64,000 nucleotides of DNA from Bifidobacterium subtile (GTDB taxonomy: Bacteria; Actinomycetota; Actinomycetes; Actinomycetales; Bifidobacteriaceae), in assembly GCF_000741775.1 (NCBI RefSeq), contig NZ_JGZR01000002.1:1-64000 (forward strand). The letters are read 5' to 3'. Each line of letters begins with the position of its first letter. Positions within the stretch are counted from its first letter, which is position 1. Below, in pieces: positions 25,921-38,372 of the stretch. Under the pieces are notes generated by a model. The model made no database searches. It was not told the origin of the DNA and saw only the letters and a program-made list of their open reading frames with translations. Position numbers and translations under genes: made by a program.

Positions 25921-28050
25921 ATGGCACTAGATGTGCTCAACGACCTCAATGAGGTCCGCAACATCGGCATCATGGCTCATATCGATGCCGGTAAGACCAC
26001 GACGACCGAGCGTATTCTGTTCTACACGGGCAAGAACTACAAGATCGGCGAGACCCACGACGGCGCTTCGACCATGGACTTCATGGCGCAGGAGCAGGAG
26101 CGCGGCATCACCATCCAGTCCGCCGCGACCACCTGCTTCTGGAATCGCCAGTCGCACGATCCCGAGCAGAAGTACCAGATCAACATCATCGACACCCCCG
26201 GCCACGTCGACTTCACCGCCGAGGTGGAGCGTTCGCTGCGCGTGCTCGATGGCGCCGTCGCCGTCTTCGACGGCAAGGAAGGCGTGGAGCCGCAGTCCGA
26301 GACCGTGTGGCGTCAGGCCGATAAGTACGGCGTGCCGCGCATCTGCTTCATCAACAAGATGGACAAGCTCGGCGCCGACTTCTACTACTCCGTAGACACC
26401 ATCAAGTCCAAACTTGGCGCCACCCCGCTCGTCGTCCAGCTGCCGATCGGCGCTGAGAACGACTTCATGGGCGTCGTCGATCTGATCCGCATGAAGGCGT
26501 ACGTCTGGAACGACGTCTCCGGCGATCTGGGCGCACACTACGACACCACCGACATCCCCGCCGATCTGCAGGCCAAGGCCGAGCAGTACCGCTCGGAGCT
26601 GCTCGACGCGGTCGCGGAATCCGACGAAGAGCTGCTCGAGAAGTATCTCGAGGAAGGCGAGCTGTCCGAAGCCGAAATCCGCTCCGGCATCCGCAAGCTC
26701 ACCGTCGCTCGCGAAGCGTATCCGGTGCTGTGCGGCTCCGCATTCAAGGACAAGGGCGTGCAGCCGATGCTGGACGCGGTCGTCGACTATCTGCCGAGCC
26801 CCGAGGACGTGCCGTCCATCGTCGGCTTCGATCCGAAGGATGAGTCCATCGAGATTGACCGCAGGCCCGTCATCGAGGATCCTTTCTCGGCGCTGGTCTT
26901 CAAGATCTCGACCCATCCGTTCTACGGCAAGCTCGTGTTCGTGCGCGTCTACTCCGGCAGGGTCACGCCCGGCGACTCCATCTACGACTCCACCAAGGGC
27001 AAGAAGGAACGCGTCGGCAAGATCTTCCAGATGCACGCCGACAAGGAGAATCCGGTCGATTCGGCCGAGGCTGGCAACATCTACACCTTCGTGGGACTCA
27101 AGAACGTCACTACCGGCGATACGCTGTGCGATGAGAAGAACCAGATCTCCCTCGAATCGATGACCTTCCCCGATCCCGTAATCGAAGTGGCCGTCGAGCC
27201 CAAGACGAAGGCCGATCAGGAGAAGATGGGCCTGGCGCTGGCCAAGCTCGCTGAAGAGGATCCGACCTTCCAGGTCAAGACCGACGAAGAGTCGAGCCAG
27301 ACCCTCATCTCCGGCATGGGCGAGCTGCAGCTCGACATCATCGTCGACCGCATGCGCCGCGAGTTCAAGGTCGACTGCAACGTCGGCAAGCCGCAGGTCG
27401 CCTATCGCGAGACGATCCGCAAGGCCGTCATGAATCAGGAATACACCCACAAGAAGCAGACCGGCGGCTCCGGCCAGTTCGCCAAGGTCCTGATGAACTT
27501 CGAGCCGCTGGACACCGAGTCCGGCGAAACCTACGAGTTCGAGAACAAGGTCACCGGCGGCCACATCACCAAGGAATTCATTCCTTCGATCGATGCGGGC
27601 GTGAAGGAAGCCATGGAATCCGGCATCCTCGCCGGCTTCCCCGTGGTAGGCGTCAAGGCGACCGTTACCGATGGCCAGATCCATGACGTCGACTCCTCGG
27701 AGATGGCGTTCAAGATCGCAGGCTCCATGGCGTTCAAGACCGCGGCCCCCAAGGCCAAGCCCGTCATCCTCGAGCCGATTATGGCTGTCGAGGTCCGTAC
27801 TCCCGAGGAGTACATGGGCGAGGTCATGGGCGATCTGAACTCCCGCCGTGGCTCCATTCAGTCGATGAACGATGCCACTGGCGTCAAGGTCATCGACGCG
27901 AAGGTGCCGCTGAGCGAGATGTTCGGCTACATCGGCGATCTGCGTTCCAAGACGCAGGGCCGCGCGATGTTCACCATGCAGATGGATTCGTATGCGGAGG
28001 TCCCCAAGGCGGTCTCCGACGAGATCATCAAGGCCCAGCGCGGCGAGTGA
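25921..28050 (+). CDS. fusA: Translation elongation factor G
   Basis: 709 aa GTPase driving ribosome translocation. G1 AHIDAGKTT at about 19-27, switch I with [10 protein letters not shown]3 DTPGHVDF, G4 [10 protein letters not shown], followed by domain II and the C-terminal domains including QKGNxxGRRGxIQ-like [13 protein letters not shown]. The start is ATG 25921, preceded by AGGAAAT. Third gene of the str operon. The long open frame on the opposite strand is a composition artefact. Confidence 0.98.
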   Translation: MALDVLNDLNEVRNIGIMAHIDAGKTTTTERILFYTGKNYKIGETHDGASTMDFMAQEQERGITIQSAATTCFWNRQSHDPEQKYQINIIDTPGHVDFTAEVERSLRVLDGAVAVFDGKEGVEPQSETVWRQADKYGVPRICFINKMDKLGADFYYSVDTIKSKLGATPLVVQLPIGAENDFMGVVDLIRMKAYVWNDVSGDLGAHYDTTDIPADLQAKAEQYRSELLDAVAESDEELLEKYLEEGELSEAEIRSGIRKLTVAREAYPVLCGSAFKDKGVQPMLDAVVDYLPSPEDVPSIVGFDPKDESIEIDRRPVIEDPFSALVFKISTHPFYGKLVFVRVYSGRVTPGDSIYDSTKGKKERVGKIFQMHADKENPVDSAEAGNIYTFVGLKNVTTGDTLCDEKNQISLESMTFPDPVIEVAVEPKTKADQEKMGLALAKLAEEDPTFQVKTDEESSQTLISGMGELQLDIIVDRMRREFKVDCNVGKPQVAYRETIRKAVMNQEYTHKKQTGGSGQFAKVLMNFEPLDTESGETYEFENKVTGGHITKEFIPSIDAGVKEAMESGILAGFPVVGVKATVTDGQIHDVDSSEMAFKIAGSMAFKTAAPKAKPVILEPIMAVEVRTPEEYMGEVMGDLNSRRGSIQSMNDATGVKVIDAKVPLSEMFGYIGDLRSKTQGRAMFTMQMDSYAEVPKAVSDEIIKAQRGE

Positions 28051-28109
28051 CACGCGAGGCTGCAGACGGTGCATCTGTCCCCAGTCGGCACTATGATTTT
28101 GTAGCGCTG

Positions 28110-28154
28110 ACTGGGTTCGGGCACCGTTTATGGCAAGCGACCCAGAAACCCAGT
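28110..28154 (+). terminator. Hairpin between fusA and tuf
   Basis: ACTGGGTT (28110-28117) pairs with AACCCAGT (28147-28154) around a 29-nt loop. The second arm overlaps a TAAAAT (28154-28159) that could be the -10 of a separate tuf promoter. It may weakly terminate fusA read-through or adjust tuf expression; there is no U-run. Confidence 0.35.
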
Positions 28155-28222
28155 AAAATGTAGCGGGTGCCTGGTGCTCAGGGCACAGGCAAACTACGAG
28201 ACGTCCAGGAGGACAAAACATA

Positions 28223-29422
28223 ATGGCAAAGCAAAAGTTCGAGCGCACCAAGCCGCACGTCAACATCGGCACCATCGGCCACGTTGACCACGGCAAGACG
28301 ACCCTGACTGCGGCTATCTCCAAGGTGCTGCACGAAGAGTACCCCGATGTCAACCCGGAGTATGATTTCGCCCAGATCGACGCCGCTCCCGAAGAGCAGC
28401 AGCGCGGCATCACCATCAACATCGCCCACATCGAGTACCAGACCGAGAAGCGCCACTATGCGCACGTCGACTGCCCCGGCCACGCCGACTTCGTGAAGAA
28501 CATGATCACCGGCGCCGCTCAGATGGATGGCGCGATCCTCGTGGTCGCCGCCACCGACGGCCCGATGGCCCAGACTCGCGAGCACGTGCTGCTCGCCCGT
28601 CAGGTTGGCGTTCCGAAGATCCTCGTCGCCCTGAACAAGTGCGATATGGTCGACGATGAAGAGCTCGTCGAGCTCGTCGAAGAAGAGGTCCGCGATCTGC
28701 TTGAGGAGAACGGCTTCGACCGCGACTGCCCGGTGATCCACACCTCCGCTTACGGTGCGCTGCACGACGACGCCCCGGATCACGAGAAGTGGGTCCAGTC
28801 CGTCAAGGATCTCATGGACGCCGTCGACGACTACATCCCGACTCCTGTCCACGACCTCGACAAGCCCTTCCTGATGCCGATCGAAGATGTCTTCACCATC
28901 TCCGGCCGCGGCACCGTGGTGACCGGTCGTGTCGAGCGCGGCAAGCTGCCGATCAACACCAACGTCGAGATCGTCGGCATTCGCGACACCCAGACCACCA
29001 CCGTCACCTCCATCGAGACCTTCCACAAGCAGATGGACGAGGCTCAGGCTGGCGACAACACCGGTCTGCTGCTGCGCGGCATCAACCGCGAGCAGGTCGA
29101 GCGCGGCCAGGTCGTGGCTGCTCCGAAGTCCGTGACTCCGCACACCAATTTCGAGGGCGAAGTCTACGTGCTGACCAAGGATGAGGGCGGCCGTCACTCG
29201 CCGTTCTTCTCCAACTACCGTCCGCAGTTCTACTTCCGCACCACCGACGTCACCGGCGTCATCACGCTGCCGGAAGGCGTCGAGATGGTCCAGCCCGGCG
29301 ACCACGCCACCTTCACCGTTGAGCTCATCCAGCCCATCGCCATGGAGGAAGGCCTGACCTTCGCCGTGCGCGAAGGCGGCCGCACCGTCGGCTCGGGTCG
29401 TGTCACCAAGATCCTCAAGTGA
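28223..29422 (+). CDS. tuf: Translation elongation factor Tu
   Basis: 399 aa, with [27 protein letters not shown] (G1), [25 protein letters not shown] (G3), NKCDMVDD (G4) and domain II/III to the terminal GRVTKILK. It delivers aminoacyl-tRNA to the ribosome. An ideal AGGAGG precedes the ATG. The 172-bp gap after fusA is large enough for its own promoter, as is common for tuf. A strong terminator follows at 29475. Confidence 0.98.
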   Translation: MAKQKFERTKPHVNIGTIGHVDHGKTTLTAAISKVLHEEYPDVNPEYDFAQIDAAPEEQQRGITINIAHIEYQTEKRHYAHVDCPGHADFVKNMITGAAQMDGAILVVAATDGPMAQTREHVLLARQVGVPKILVALNKCDMVDDEELVELVEEEVRDLLEENGFDRDCPVIHTSAYGALHDDAPDHEKWVQSVKDLMDAVDDYIPTPVHDLDKPFLMPIEDVFTISGRGTVVTGRVERGKLPINTNVEIVGIRDTQTTTVTSIETFHKQMDEAQAGDNTGLLLRGINREQVERGQVVAAPKSVTPHTNFEGEVYVLTKDEGGRHSPFFSNYRPQFYFRTTDVTGVITLPEGVEMVQPGDHATFTVELIQPIAMEEGLTFAVREGGRTVGSGRVTKILK

Positions 29423-29474
29423 GCAATCCGCTGACGCAGCTGCGTTGATGCTGCCTGCATAGGCAACGAACGAA

Positions 29475-29506
29475 GGAATCCCCAAGGGCTTAGGCTCTTG
29501 GGGATT
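29475..29506 (+). terminator. Intrinsic terminator of the str operon
   Basis: GAATCCCCAAG and its complement CTTGGGGATTC enclose a short loop (arms 29475-29485 and 29496-29506); TTGCATTG follows. It closes the tuf transcript before the next, unrelated gene. Confidence 0.88.
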
Positions 29507-29644
29507 CTTGCATTGGGGGTTAAACGACAGGCATTATTGCTCAACCGAATGCGTGCCCAGTTAAGCAGAGAGTGAAGAGTCGATGCCATTGAACCGTCGA
29601 GTATAATTCACCCATTCGTAGAAACAGGTTAGACGGGAGATGGT

Positions 29645-30307
29645 ATGAGCACGAATGACGAGAAACGGGTCCCTGGCATTGCCGCACAGGTCGAGCGTCT
29701 CGCAGAGCTTGGGGTCCCGACCCAGTTCGGTCTTAGCGAGAAATCCCTGCGCGATTTTGCTAATCAGCTTGATCGCTATCCGACCAAGGCGCTGATTGTT
29801 CCCTCAGGGAAACCGTCGAACTACTCCGCGCTGACGCAGTTGATTCAGTACAGGGGGAAGCGTGGATTTGTCGTCGTGGACTTTACCGACGCTGCTGATT
29901 ACGAGGTGTTCGAAGGTTCGGATCAGCATGCTGTTCAGATGACTGAGAACGATTGGTATCTGCTCGTTGACCCGCAGCGTGGAGACGAGTTCGAGAGTGC
30001 TTCCCCGTCTGAGGCACTGGCTGAAGTAACCGCATCGAATCGAGTTGCCCTGTCGATTGTCGAAGGCTTGATGTTGGCAATCCAGGCACCCGGAATGCTG
30101 GAGCGGAACCATTGCTATATGACCATCGCATCCCGTAAAAAGAAGGCAAACGGCGGCTTTGACGCGCGGACTCCCGCGCTCTGGATCAGTAATGGAACCG
30201 GGCGCGATGCAGAAGAGAACGAGGACGCTCCGAAACTTGGCTGGTGTTGGTGGAACAACCGCCATACCTGGCTAGGCATCGCCCACGCAGACCGCCGCCA
30301 GTTCTAG
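29645..30307 (+). CDS. DUF5701-like protein of unknown function
   Basis: 220 aa, soluble. It begins MSTNDEKRVPGIAAQVERLA, and the most conserved-looking parts are LIVPSGKPSNYSALTQLIQYRGKRGFVVVDFTD and NDWYLLVDPQRGDEF with a Trp-rich C-terminal LGWCWWNNRHTWLGIAHA. I recognise this pattern as that of the actinobacterial DUF5701 family; no catalytic role is established. It has a weak GGGAGATGGT ribosome site and stands alone between the tuf terminator and a strong hairpin. Confidence 0.75.
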   Translation: MSTNDEKRVPGIAAQVERLAELGVPTQFGLSEKSLRDFANQLDRYPTKALIVPSGKPSNYSALTQLIQYRGKRGFVVVDFTDAADYEVFEGSDQHAVQMTENDWYLLVDPQRGDEFESASPSEALAEVTASNRVALSIVEGLMLAIQAPGMLERNHCYMTIASRKKKANGGFDARTPALWISNGTGRDAEENEDAPKLGWCWWNNRHTWLGIAHADRRQF

Positions 30308-30323
30308 TTGGGCAGCTCGCGAA

Positions 30324-30362
30324 CTCATTGTGGCAACAAACTCGGTCCGTTGCCACAATGAG
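30324..30362. terminator. Perfect 14-bp stem-loop after the DUF5701-like gene
   Basis: CTCATTGTGGCAAC (30324-30337) and GTTGCCACAATGAG (30349-30362) with an 11-nt loop. No U-run follows on the plus strand, so it may be a terminator of unusual form or a protein-binding palindrome. Confidence 0.6.
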
Positions 30363-30513
30363 CATCGCTTCCAGCAGCGGCTTTGCGCATGCGGAAATTC
30401 TGCGGCAGGCAGTTATGGATATTGTTGTCAACGCGGCCGGCCGGGAGCGTTCGCGTTCCGAATCGGCAGGGCCACGCTGGAGGCATGGTCACGGTGCACG
30501 TTTTCACGCGGAC

Positions 30514-30541
30514 ATGGCTTTCGATGCTTTCGATGCTTTCG
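30514..30541 (+). repeat. Three tandem copies of a 9-bp unit
   Basis: GCTTTCGAT is repeated three times in a row in the non-coding stretch upstream of efp. Short tandem repeats of this kind can change copy number by slippage; whether this affects efp expression is unknown. Confidence 0.7.
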
Positions 30542-30670
30542 ATAATCACTGCACAATGTGCTACGAAGATGAGGTCGTCGCTGCGTGAATGCTGTGTGTA
30601 TAGGCACCGTGGCATAATAGCGAAGGCAAATTTTGACCCTGCCCATCAGATTGAAAATAGGTGACTTTAC

Positions 30671-31234
30671 GTGGCACAAACAACCAATGACATCAAGAAC
30701 GGTTCGGTTCTGAACCTGGACGGACAACTGTGGGCCGTCACCAAGTTCCAGCACGTCAAGCCCGGCAAGGGCCCGGCCTTCGTGCGCACCACCATCAAGA
30801 ACGTGCTTTCGGGCAAGATCGTCGACAAGACCTTCAACGCCGGCATGAAAATGGAATTCGAGACGGTAGACAACCGCACGCTGCAGTACTCCTATGACGA
30901 CGGCGACACTTTCGTGTTCATGGATATGACGACCTACGATCAGGTCAATATTCCTCATGAGCTCGTCGGCGATCAGGCCAAGTACATGCTCGAGGGCACG
31001 GACTGCATCGTGAGCTTCCATGACGGCACGCCGTTGAGCGTCGAGCTGCCGGCATCGGTTATCCTCACCATCACGCACACCGAACCCGGCGTGCAGGGCA
31101 ATCGCTCGAACGCGGGCACGAAGCCGGCGACGGTGGAGACCGGCGCCGAGATTCAGGTGCCGCTGTTCGTGGGCGAAGGCGAGAAGGTGAAAGTCGATAC
31201 GCGCGACGGCTCCTATCTGGGCCGCGAGAACTAA
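30671..31234 (+). CDS. efp: Translation elongation factor P
   Basis: 187 aa in the usual three beta-barrel layout. It rescues ribosomes stalled at polyproline. The tip of the first domain is PGKGP (residues 31-35, Lys33), the palindromic loop seen in actinobacterial EF-P, which has been reported to work without lysine modification; no modifying enzyme gene is nearby. The start is GTG 30671 after AGGTG at 30658-30662. nusB follows 14 bp later, so efp and nusB are probably co-transcribed. Confidence 0.97.
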   Translation: MAQTTNDIKNGSVLNLDGQLWAVTKFQHVKPGKGPAFVRTTIKNVLSGKIVDKTFNAGMKMEFETVDNRTLQYSYDDGDTFVFMDMTTYDQVNIPHELVGDQAKYMLEGTDCIVSFHDGTPLSVELPASVILTITHTEPGVQGNRSNAGTKPATVETGAEIQVPLFVGEGEKVKVDTRDGSYLGREN

Positions 31235-31248
31235 GGCGGGACGAGTCC

Positions 31249-31956
31249 ATGGCACGTTCCACTGCTCGCAAGAGAGCGCTGAACACGCTGTACGAGGCTG
31301 ATGAGAAGGGACAGGATTTCCTGTCCCTTCTTGCTGAGCGCATCGCGCAGCCCGGGGCGCAGACTCCTCTGCCCGATTACGCCATCGAGATCGTGCGCGG
31401 GGTGGCCGATAGCCGCGCGACCATCGATCGGGCGCTTGACGAGCACTCCACCGGCTGGAAGATACGCCGCATGGCCGTGGTCGATCGCAACATCCTTCGT
31501 ATCGCCGCTTGGGAGATTCTGCGCAACGACGAAGTCCCCGACAAGGTGGCCATCGACGAGGCGCTGAGTTTGGCCCGAACATTGAGCGATGACGATTCCC
31601 TGTCCTTCATCCACGGACTGCTCAGCGCGCTGTGTGCCGACAAGGAACAGTATCCCGTCCGTAATGAGGACGATAAGGCAGAGGCAGCCGATGCATCCGA
31701 GAGCGATGAGTCGTCCGAAAATGACGAAGCGGCGGAGTCGGATGCGGAAGATGCAGCGAATGAACCAGCGCAGTCCGAAGGCAGCGTACCTGATGCCAAT
31801 GCCCTGCAGCCTGTAGTTTCCGGCGACCAGCCTCAGCAGGGCAGCGATCGGGAAGCCTCGGAGCAAGAAACCGCGGCACAGGAAATCTCAGCGCAATCGC
31901 AGGATGCTATACCTTCTTCTCAAATGGATCCCGGTGTGAGCAACACGACAGAATAA
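31249..31956 (+). CDS. nusB: Transcription antitermination protein NusB with an acidic C-terminal extension
   Basis: The first 138 residues are a normal Nus[31 protein letters not shown], and the signature [30 protein letters not shown]. It acts with NusE (S10) on rRNA antitermination. The remaining ~95 residues are a Glu/Asp/Ser/Ala/Gln-rich tail with no predicted fold, roughly doubling the usual length. It probably is disordered. The gene follows efp and precedes carA by 91 bp. Confidence 0.93.
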   Translation: MARSTARKRALNTLYEADEKGQDFLSLLAERIAQPGAQTPLPDYAIEIVRGVADSRATIDRALDEHSTGWKIRRMAVVDRNILRIAAWEILRNDEVPDKVAIDEALSLARTLSDDDSLSFIHGLLSALCADKEQYPVRNEDDKAEAADASESDESSENDEAAESDAEDAANEPAQSEGSVPDANALQPVVSGDQPQQGSDREASEQETAAQEISAQSQDAIPSSQMDPGVSNTTE

Positions 31957-32047
31957 GGCAACCGACAGCGGCGAATGGCCGGGCCGCGAGTCCCAACCGG
32001 CCACTAATCTTGAGTTCCGATACGAATTCGAGGGAAAAGGGGTTTTG

Positions 32048-33263
32048 GTGAACCAGAACGATTCCGTGGCCAGCAGTTTTACGCCATCCGATGCCGTGCT
32101 CGTGCTTGAAGATGGGCAAGTATATGTCGGCGATCCGTACGGCGCAGTCGGCTCGACCTGCGCTGAGATCGTCTTCTCGACCAGCATGACCGGGTATCAG
32201 GAGACGCTCACCGATCCCAGCTACGACCGGCAGATCGTCGTGCAGACCTTCCCGCACATCGGCGACACCGGTGTGAACGGCGAAGACCCTGAATCCTCGC
32301 GCATCTGGGTCGCCGGCTACGTCGTACGCGAGCCAAGCCCCAATGTGAGCAATTGGAGGGCTTCGAGCAGTCTTGATGACGATCTCGCCGCCCAGGACAT
32401 CGTCGGCATCTGCCGCATTGATACAAGGAAGCTGGTGCGTCATCTGCGCTCCGCAGGTGTGATGCGGGCCGGCATCTTCTCCGGCGATACGCTCAAGGAT
32501 TCGGCGACCGGCACGTTGCGCAGCGTCGACTCGCTGCTTGCGCAGGTCAGGCAGACCCCGCAGATGAAAGGCCTGAGCCTCTATGACGAGGTCAGTACCG
32601 AAGAGCGCTACACCATCGAGCCTGCTGGGGAATTCGAAGGCAAGGAGCCGCTTTTCACTGTCGCCGCGGTGGATCTGGGCATTAAGGGCATGACCCCGCA
32701 CCGTCTGGCCGAGCGCGGCTGCCGCGTGCATGTCGTGCCTTCGACCGTCACCTTCGAGCAGATCGAGGCACTGCATCCCGATGGCGTCTTCTTCTCCAAT
32801 GGCCCGGGAGACCCTGAACAGTCCGACCCGGTGGTCGAACTGCTGCGCAAGGTTCTGAAAGCCGGATACCCCTTCTTCGGCATCTGCTTCGGCAACCAGC
32901 TGTTTGGCCGTGCGCTGGGCTTCGGCACCTACAAGCTCAAATTCGGGCATCGCGGCTCGAACCGGCCGGTCAAGGACATGACCACCGGCAAGGTCGAGAT
33001 CACCACGCAGAACCACGGCTTTGCCGTCGACGCGCCAATCGGCGAAACGGTGCCATCGCCCTACGGAAACGGCGAATTCGGCCGGGTCTTCGTTTCGCAT
33101 ATCGACCTCAACGATGACGTGGTCGAAGGCCTGCAGTGCCTCGACATCCCAGCGTTCTCCGTGCAATACCATCCCGAGGCGGCGGCGGGTCCGCATGACG
33201 CCGCCTATCTCTTCGACCGTTTCGTGGACCTCATGGCCTCCGCCAAGAAAGGTGAACTCCTCA

Positions 33264-33271
<8 letters not shown>
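32048..33271 (+). CDS. carA: Carbamoyl-phosphate synthase small (glutaminase) chain
   Basis: Supplies ammonia from glutamine to CarB for arginine and pyrimidine synthesis. N-terminal domain with [25 protein letters not shown]-terminal class I glutaminase with the nucleophile in [14 protein letters not shown] and the catalytic His/Glu in [13 protein letters not shown] at 32045 and a GTG at 32048 are adjacent; the AGGGG at 32037-32042 favours GTG 32048. It overlaps carB by 8 bases. Confidence 0.96.
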
Positions 33272-36641
<3,370 letters not shown>

Positions 36642-36647
36642 TATCTG

Positions 36648-37580
36648 ATGACCGAACGCCCCAGCCAAACGGAGATGCTTGCGAAGCGCTGTGATTTCGG
36701 AGTGCGACTTGGCAATTCGATGGCGAAGTACGGACCTTTGTGCATCGGCATCGATCCGCACCGCAAGATTCTCACCAACTGGGGCTACAACGTGGATGCT
36801 GATGGCGCCGAGATGTTCTCGATGCGCATGCTGCAGGCGTCGCGCGGCCGGGCTGCGGCGGTCAAATTCCAGACGTCGATGTTTGAGCGCTACGGCTCCA
36901 AAGGGTTTGCGGCCTTGGAGCGCGTGCTGTACGCCGCACGCCAGATGGGTATCATCACCATCGTCGACTGCCTGCGAGGCGGGCTGCCGACGACCATCTC
37001 CGCGCTGTCGGATGCTTATTTCAAGAAGGATTCGCCGATGCTGGCGGATGCGATCACCTTGCTGCCCTATTATGGGGCGCGTTCGATCAGCCCGCTGGTC
37101 GAAGAGGCGCTCGACAACGGCCGTGGCGTATTCGTAGCCTCGCTCACTTCGAATCAGGAGGGCGCGAGCCTGCAGACCGCCATCCGGCAGCGGGGCGAAT
37201 ACAAAGGCGAGACGGTGGCTTATGGCATCGCAAGCTGCGCTCAGAAATTCAATGAGGGCTGCGAAGGCATGGGTTCCGTCGGTCTTATCGTTGGCGCGAC
37301 CATCGGCCAGTGGATGGACGAAAGCGGCGTGGATCCGTCCAGCTTCTCCGGTCCTATCCTTTCTCCCGGATACGGCTGGCAGGGCGCTGATGCCAAAGAT
37401 CTCAAAACCGTGTTCAAAGGGACCAAAGGCAATGTGCTGATGACGGTGTCGCGCTTCATCGCCTCGCACAGCGCCGATATCTCCCAGCTGTCGCAGGCAA
37501 CCGAATCCATTTCCCTGGATATACGTCAGGCATTGCTGGAGGCGACCGAGGAGAGGCAGGACGATGACCACGAGAACTGA
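36648..37580 (+). CDS. Orotidine-5'-phosphate decarboxylase-like protein lacking catalytic residues
   Basis: 310 aa, clearly a type 2 OMP decarboxylase by fold: GPLCIGIDPH at 29-38, VKFQTSMFERYGSKGFAALE at 72-91, GILSPGYG-type phosphate loop (GPILSPGYGWQGAD). In active enzymes of this class the central motif is DAKRGD with the catalytic Lys and Asp. Here it reads DCLRGG at 107-112, so the Lys is Leu109 and the second Asp is Gly112. The first Lys (Lys73) and Asp (Asp107) remain. It occupies the slot of pyrF in the actinobacterial carAB-pyrF-gmk operon and overlaps gmk by 17 bases. Decarboxylation seems unlikely; a regulatory or binding role is inference. Confidence 0.85.
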   Translation: MTERPSQTEMLAKRCDFGVRLGNSMAKYGPLCIGIDPHRKILTNWGYNVDADGAEMFSMRMLQASRGRAAAVKFQTSMFERYGSKGFAALERVLYAARQMGIITIVDCLRGGLPTTISALSDAYFKKDSPMLADAITLLPYYGARSISPLVEEALDNGRGVFVASLTSNQEGASLQTAIRQRGEYKGETVAYGIASCAQKFNEGCEGMGSVGLIVGATIGQWMDESGVDPSSFSGPILSPGYGWQGADAKDLKTVFKGTKGNVLMTVSRFIASHSADISQLSQATESISLDIRQALLEATEERQDDDHEN

Positions 37581-38202
37581 TGATGCTGATACGAAGGCTC
37601 AGTCCTGCGCTCATCATGCTGACCATAAGGGCCGGCTCATCGTCTTGACCGGGCCGACAGCCGTGGGCAAAGGCACGGTTGAGGCCGAGCTTCGAGCGCA
37701 TCATCCCGAAGTCTGGGTATCCGTCTCCGCCACCACGCGCGCACCGAGACCCGGCGAGGTCGACGGACGCACTTATTGGTTCATGAGCGAAGCGGAATTC
37801 CTCGCCAAGGAAGCGCAAGGCTGGTTCCTGGAAACGGCGGTTGTGCACAATATGGCGCATTACGGCACGCCGCTTCAACCGGTACTCGATCATATCGCAG
37901 ACAACACGCCGACGATCCTGGAAATCGATCTGCAAGGAGCTCGGCGCGTCAAAGACAGGGCCGGCGACATGGGGCTTGACGTCGTGTATGTGTTCATAGC
38001 GCCGCCAAGCTATGACGAATTAGTGCGGCGCCTGATCGGCCGGGGGACCGAGAACGAGGAGCAGCGTCGCAAGCGACTTGAAACCGCGAAACTCGAGCTG
38101 GCTTCGGAGAGCGAATTCGACGTGACCATCGTCAACAACACCGTCGAACAGTGCGCCGAAGACCTCTGGGCCATCATCGCCAAGGAATACGGGCTGGAAT
38201 AG
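37564..38202 (+). CDS. gmk: Guanylate kinase
   Basis: 212 aa. Phosphorylates GMP to GDP with ATP. P-loop GPTAVGKGT at 30-38, the GMP-binding region SVSATTRAPRPGEVDGRTYWFMS and the lid-side VFIAPPSYDELVRRLIGRGTENEEQRRKRL are conserved. The N-terminal ~22 residues before the core are longer than usual. The start overlaps the end of the pyrF-like gene. In other actinobacteria the mihF gene lies between them; it is absent here. Confidence 0.96.
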   Translation: MTTRTDDADTKAQSCAHHADHKGRLIVLTGPTAVGKGTVEAELRAHHPEVWVSVSATTRAPRPGEVDGRTYWFMSEAEFLAKEAQGWFLETAVVHNMAHYGTPLQPVLDHIADNTPTILEIDLQGARRVKDRAGDMGLDVVYVFIAPPSYDELVRRLIGRGTENEEQRRKRLETAKLELASESEFDVTIVNNTVEQCAEDLWAIIAKEYGLE

Positions 38203-38242
38203 TAGCTGCCAGCGGCTGGTTTGGCAGGTTGGATACGTGCAA

Positions 38243-38289
38243 TGCCCCTTTCGTGACTGATAACTCGAATCAGCGTCACAAAAGGGGCA
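38243..38289. terminator. First of two related hairpins between gmk and ilvD
   Basis: TGCCCCTTTCGTGAC (38243-38257) pairs with a GTCACAAAAGGGGCA (38275-38289). It lies between convergent genes and can act on both strands. Confidence 0.8.
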
Positions 38290-38304
38290 CTACGCAAAGG
38301 GCTC

Positions 38305-38351
38305 TGCCCCTTTCATGACGTTAACCACGGATAAGCGTCACGAAAGGGGCA
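38305..38351. terminator. Second of two related hairpins between gmk and ilvD
   Basis: TGCCCCTTTCATGACG (from 38305) pairs with CGTCACGAAAGGGGCA (to 38351). The stem sequence is almost the same as that of the preceding hairpin 62 bp away, so the unit is duplicated. It probably terminates ilvD and gmk transcripts together with the first. Confidence 0.8.
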
Positions 38352-38372
38352 GAACTCCAATATGGACTGCTG

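Noticed and set aside
25927..28431. 834-codon open frame on the minus strand through fusA
   Set aside because: It is an antisense shadow of a highly expressed GC-rich gene with strict codon bias; no ribosome site and no domain recognised.
28178..29485. 435-codon open frame on the minus strand through tuf
   Set aside because: Same reason; the plus-strand product is an unmistakable EF-Tu.
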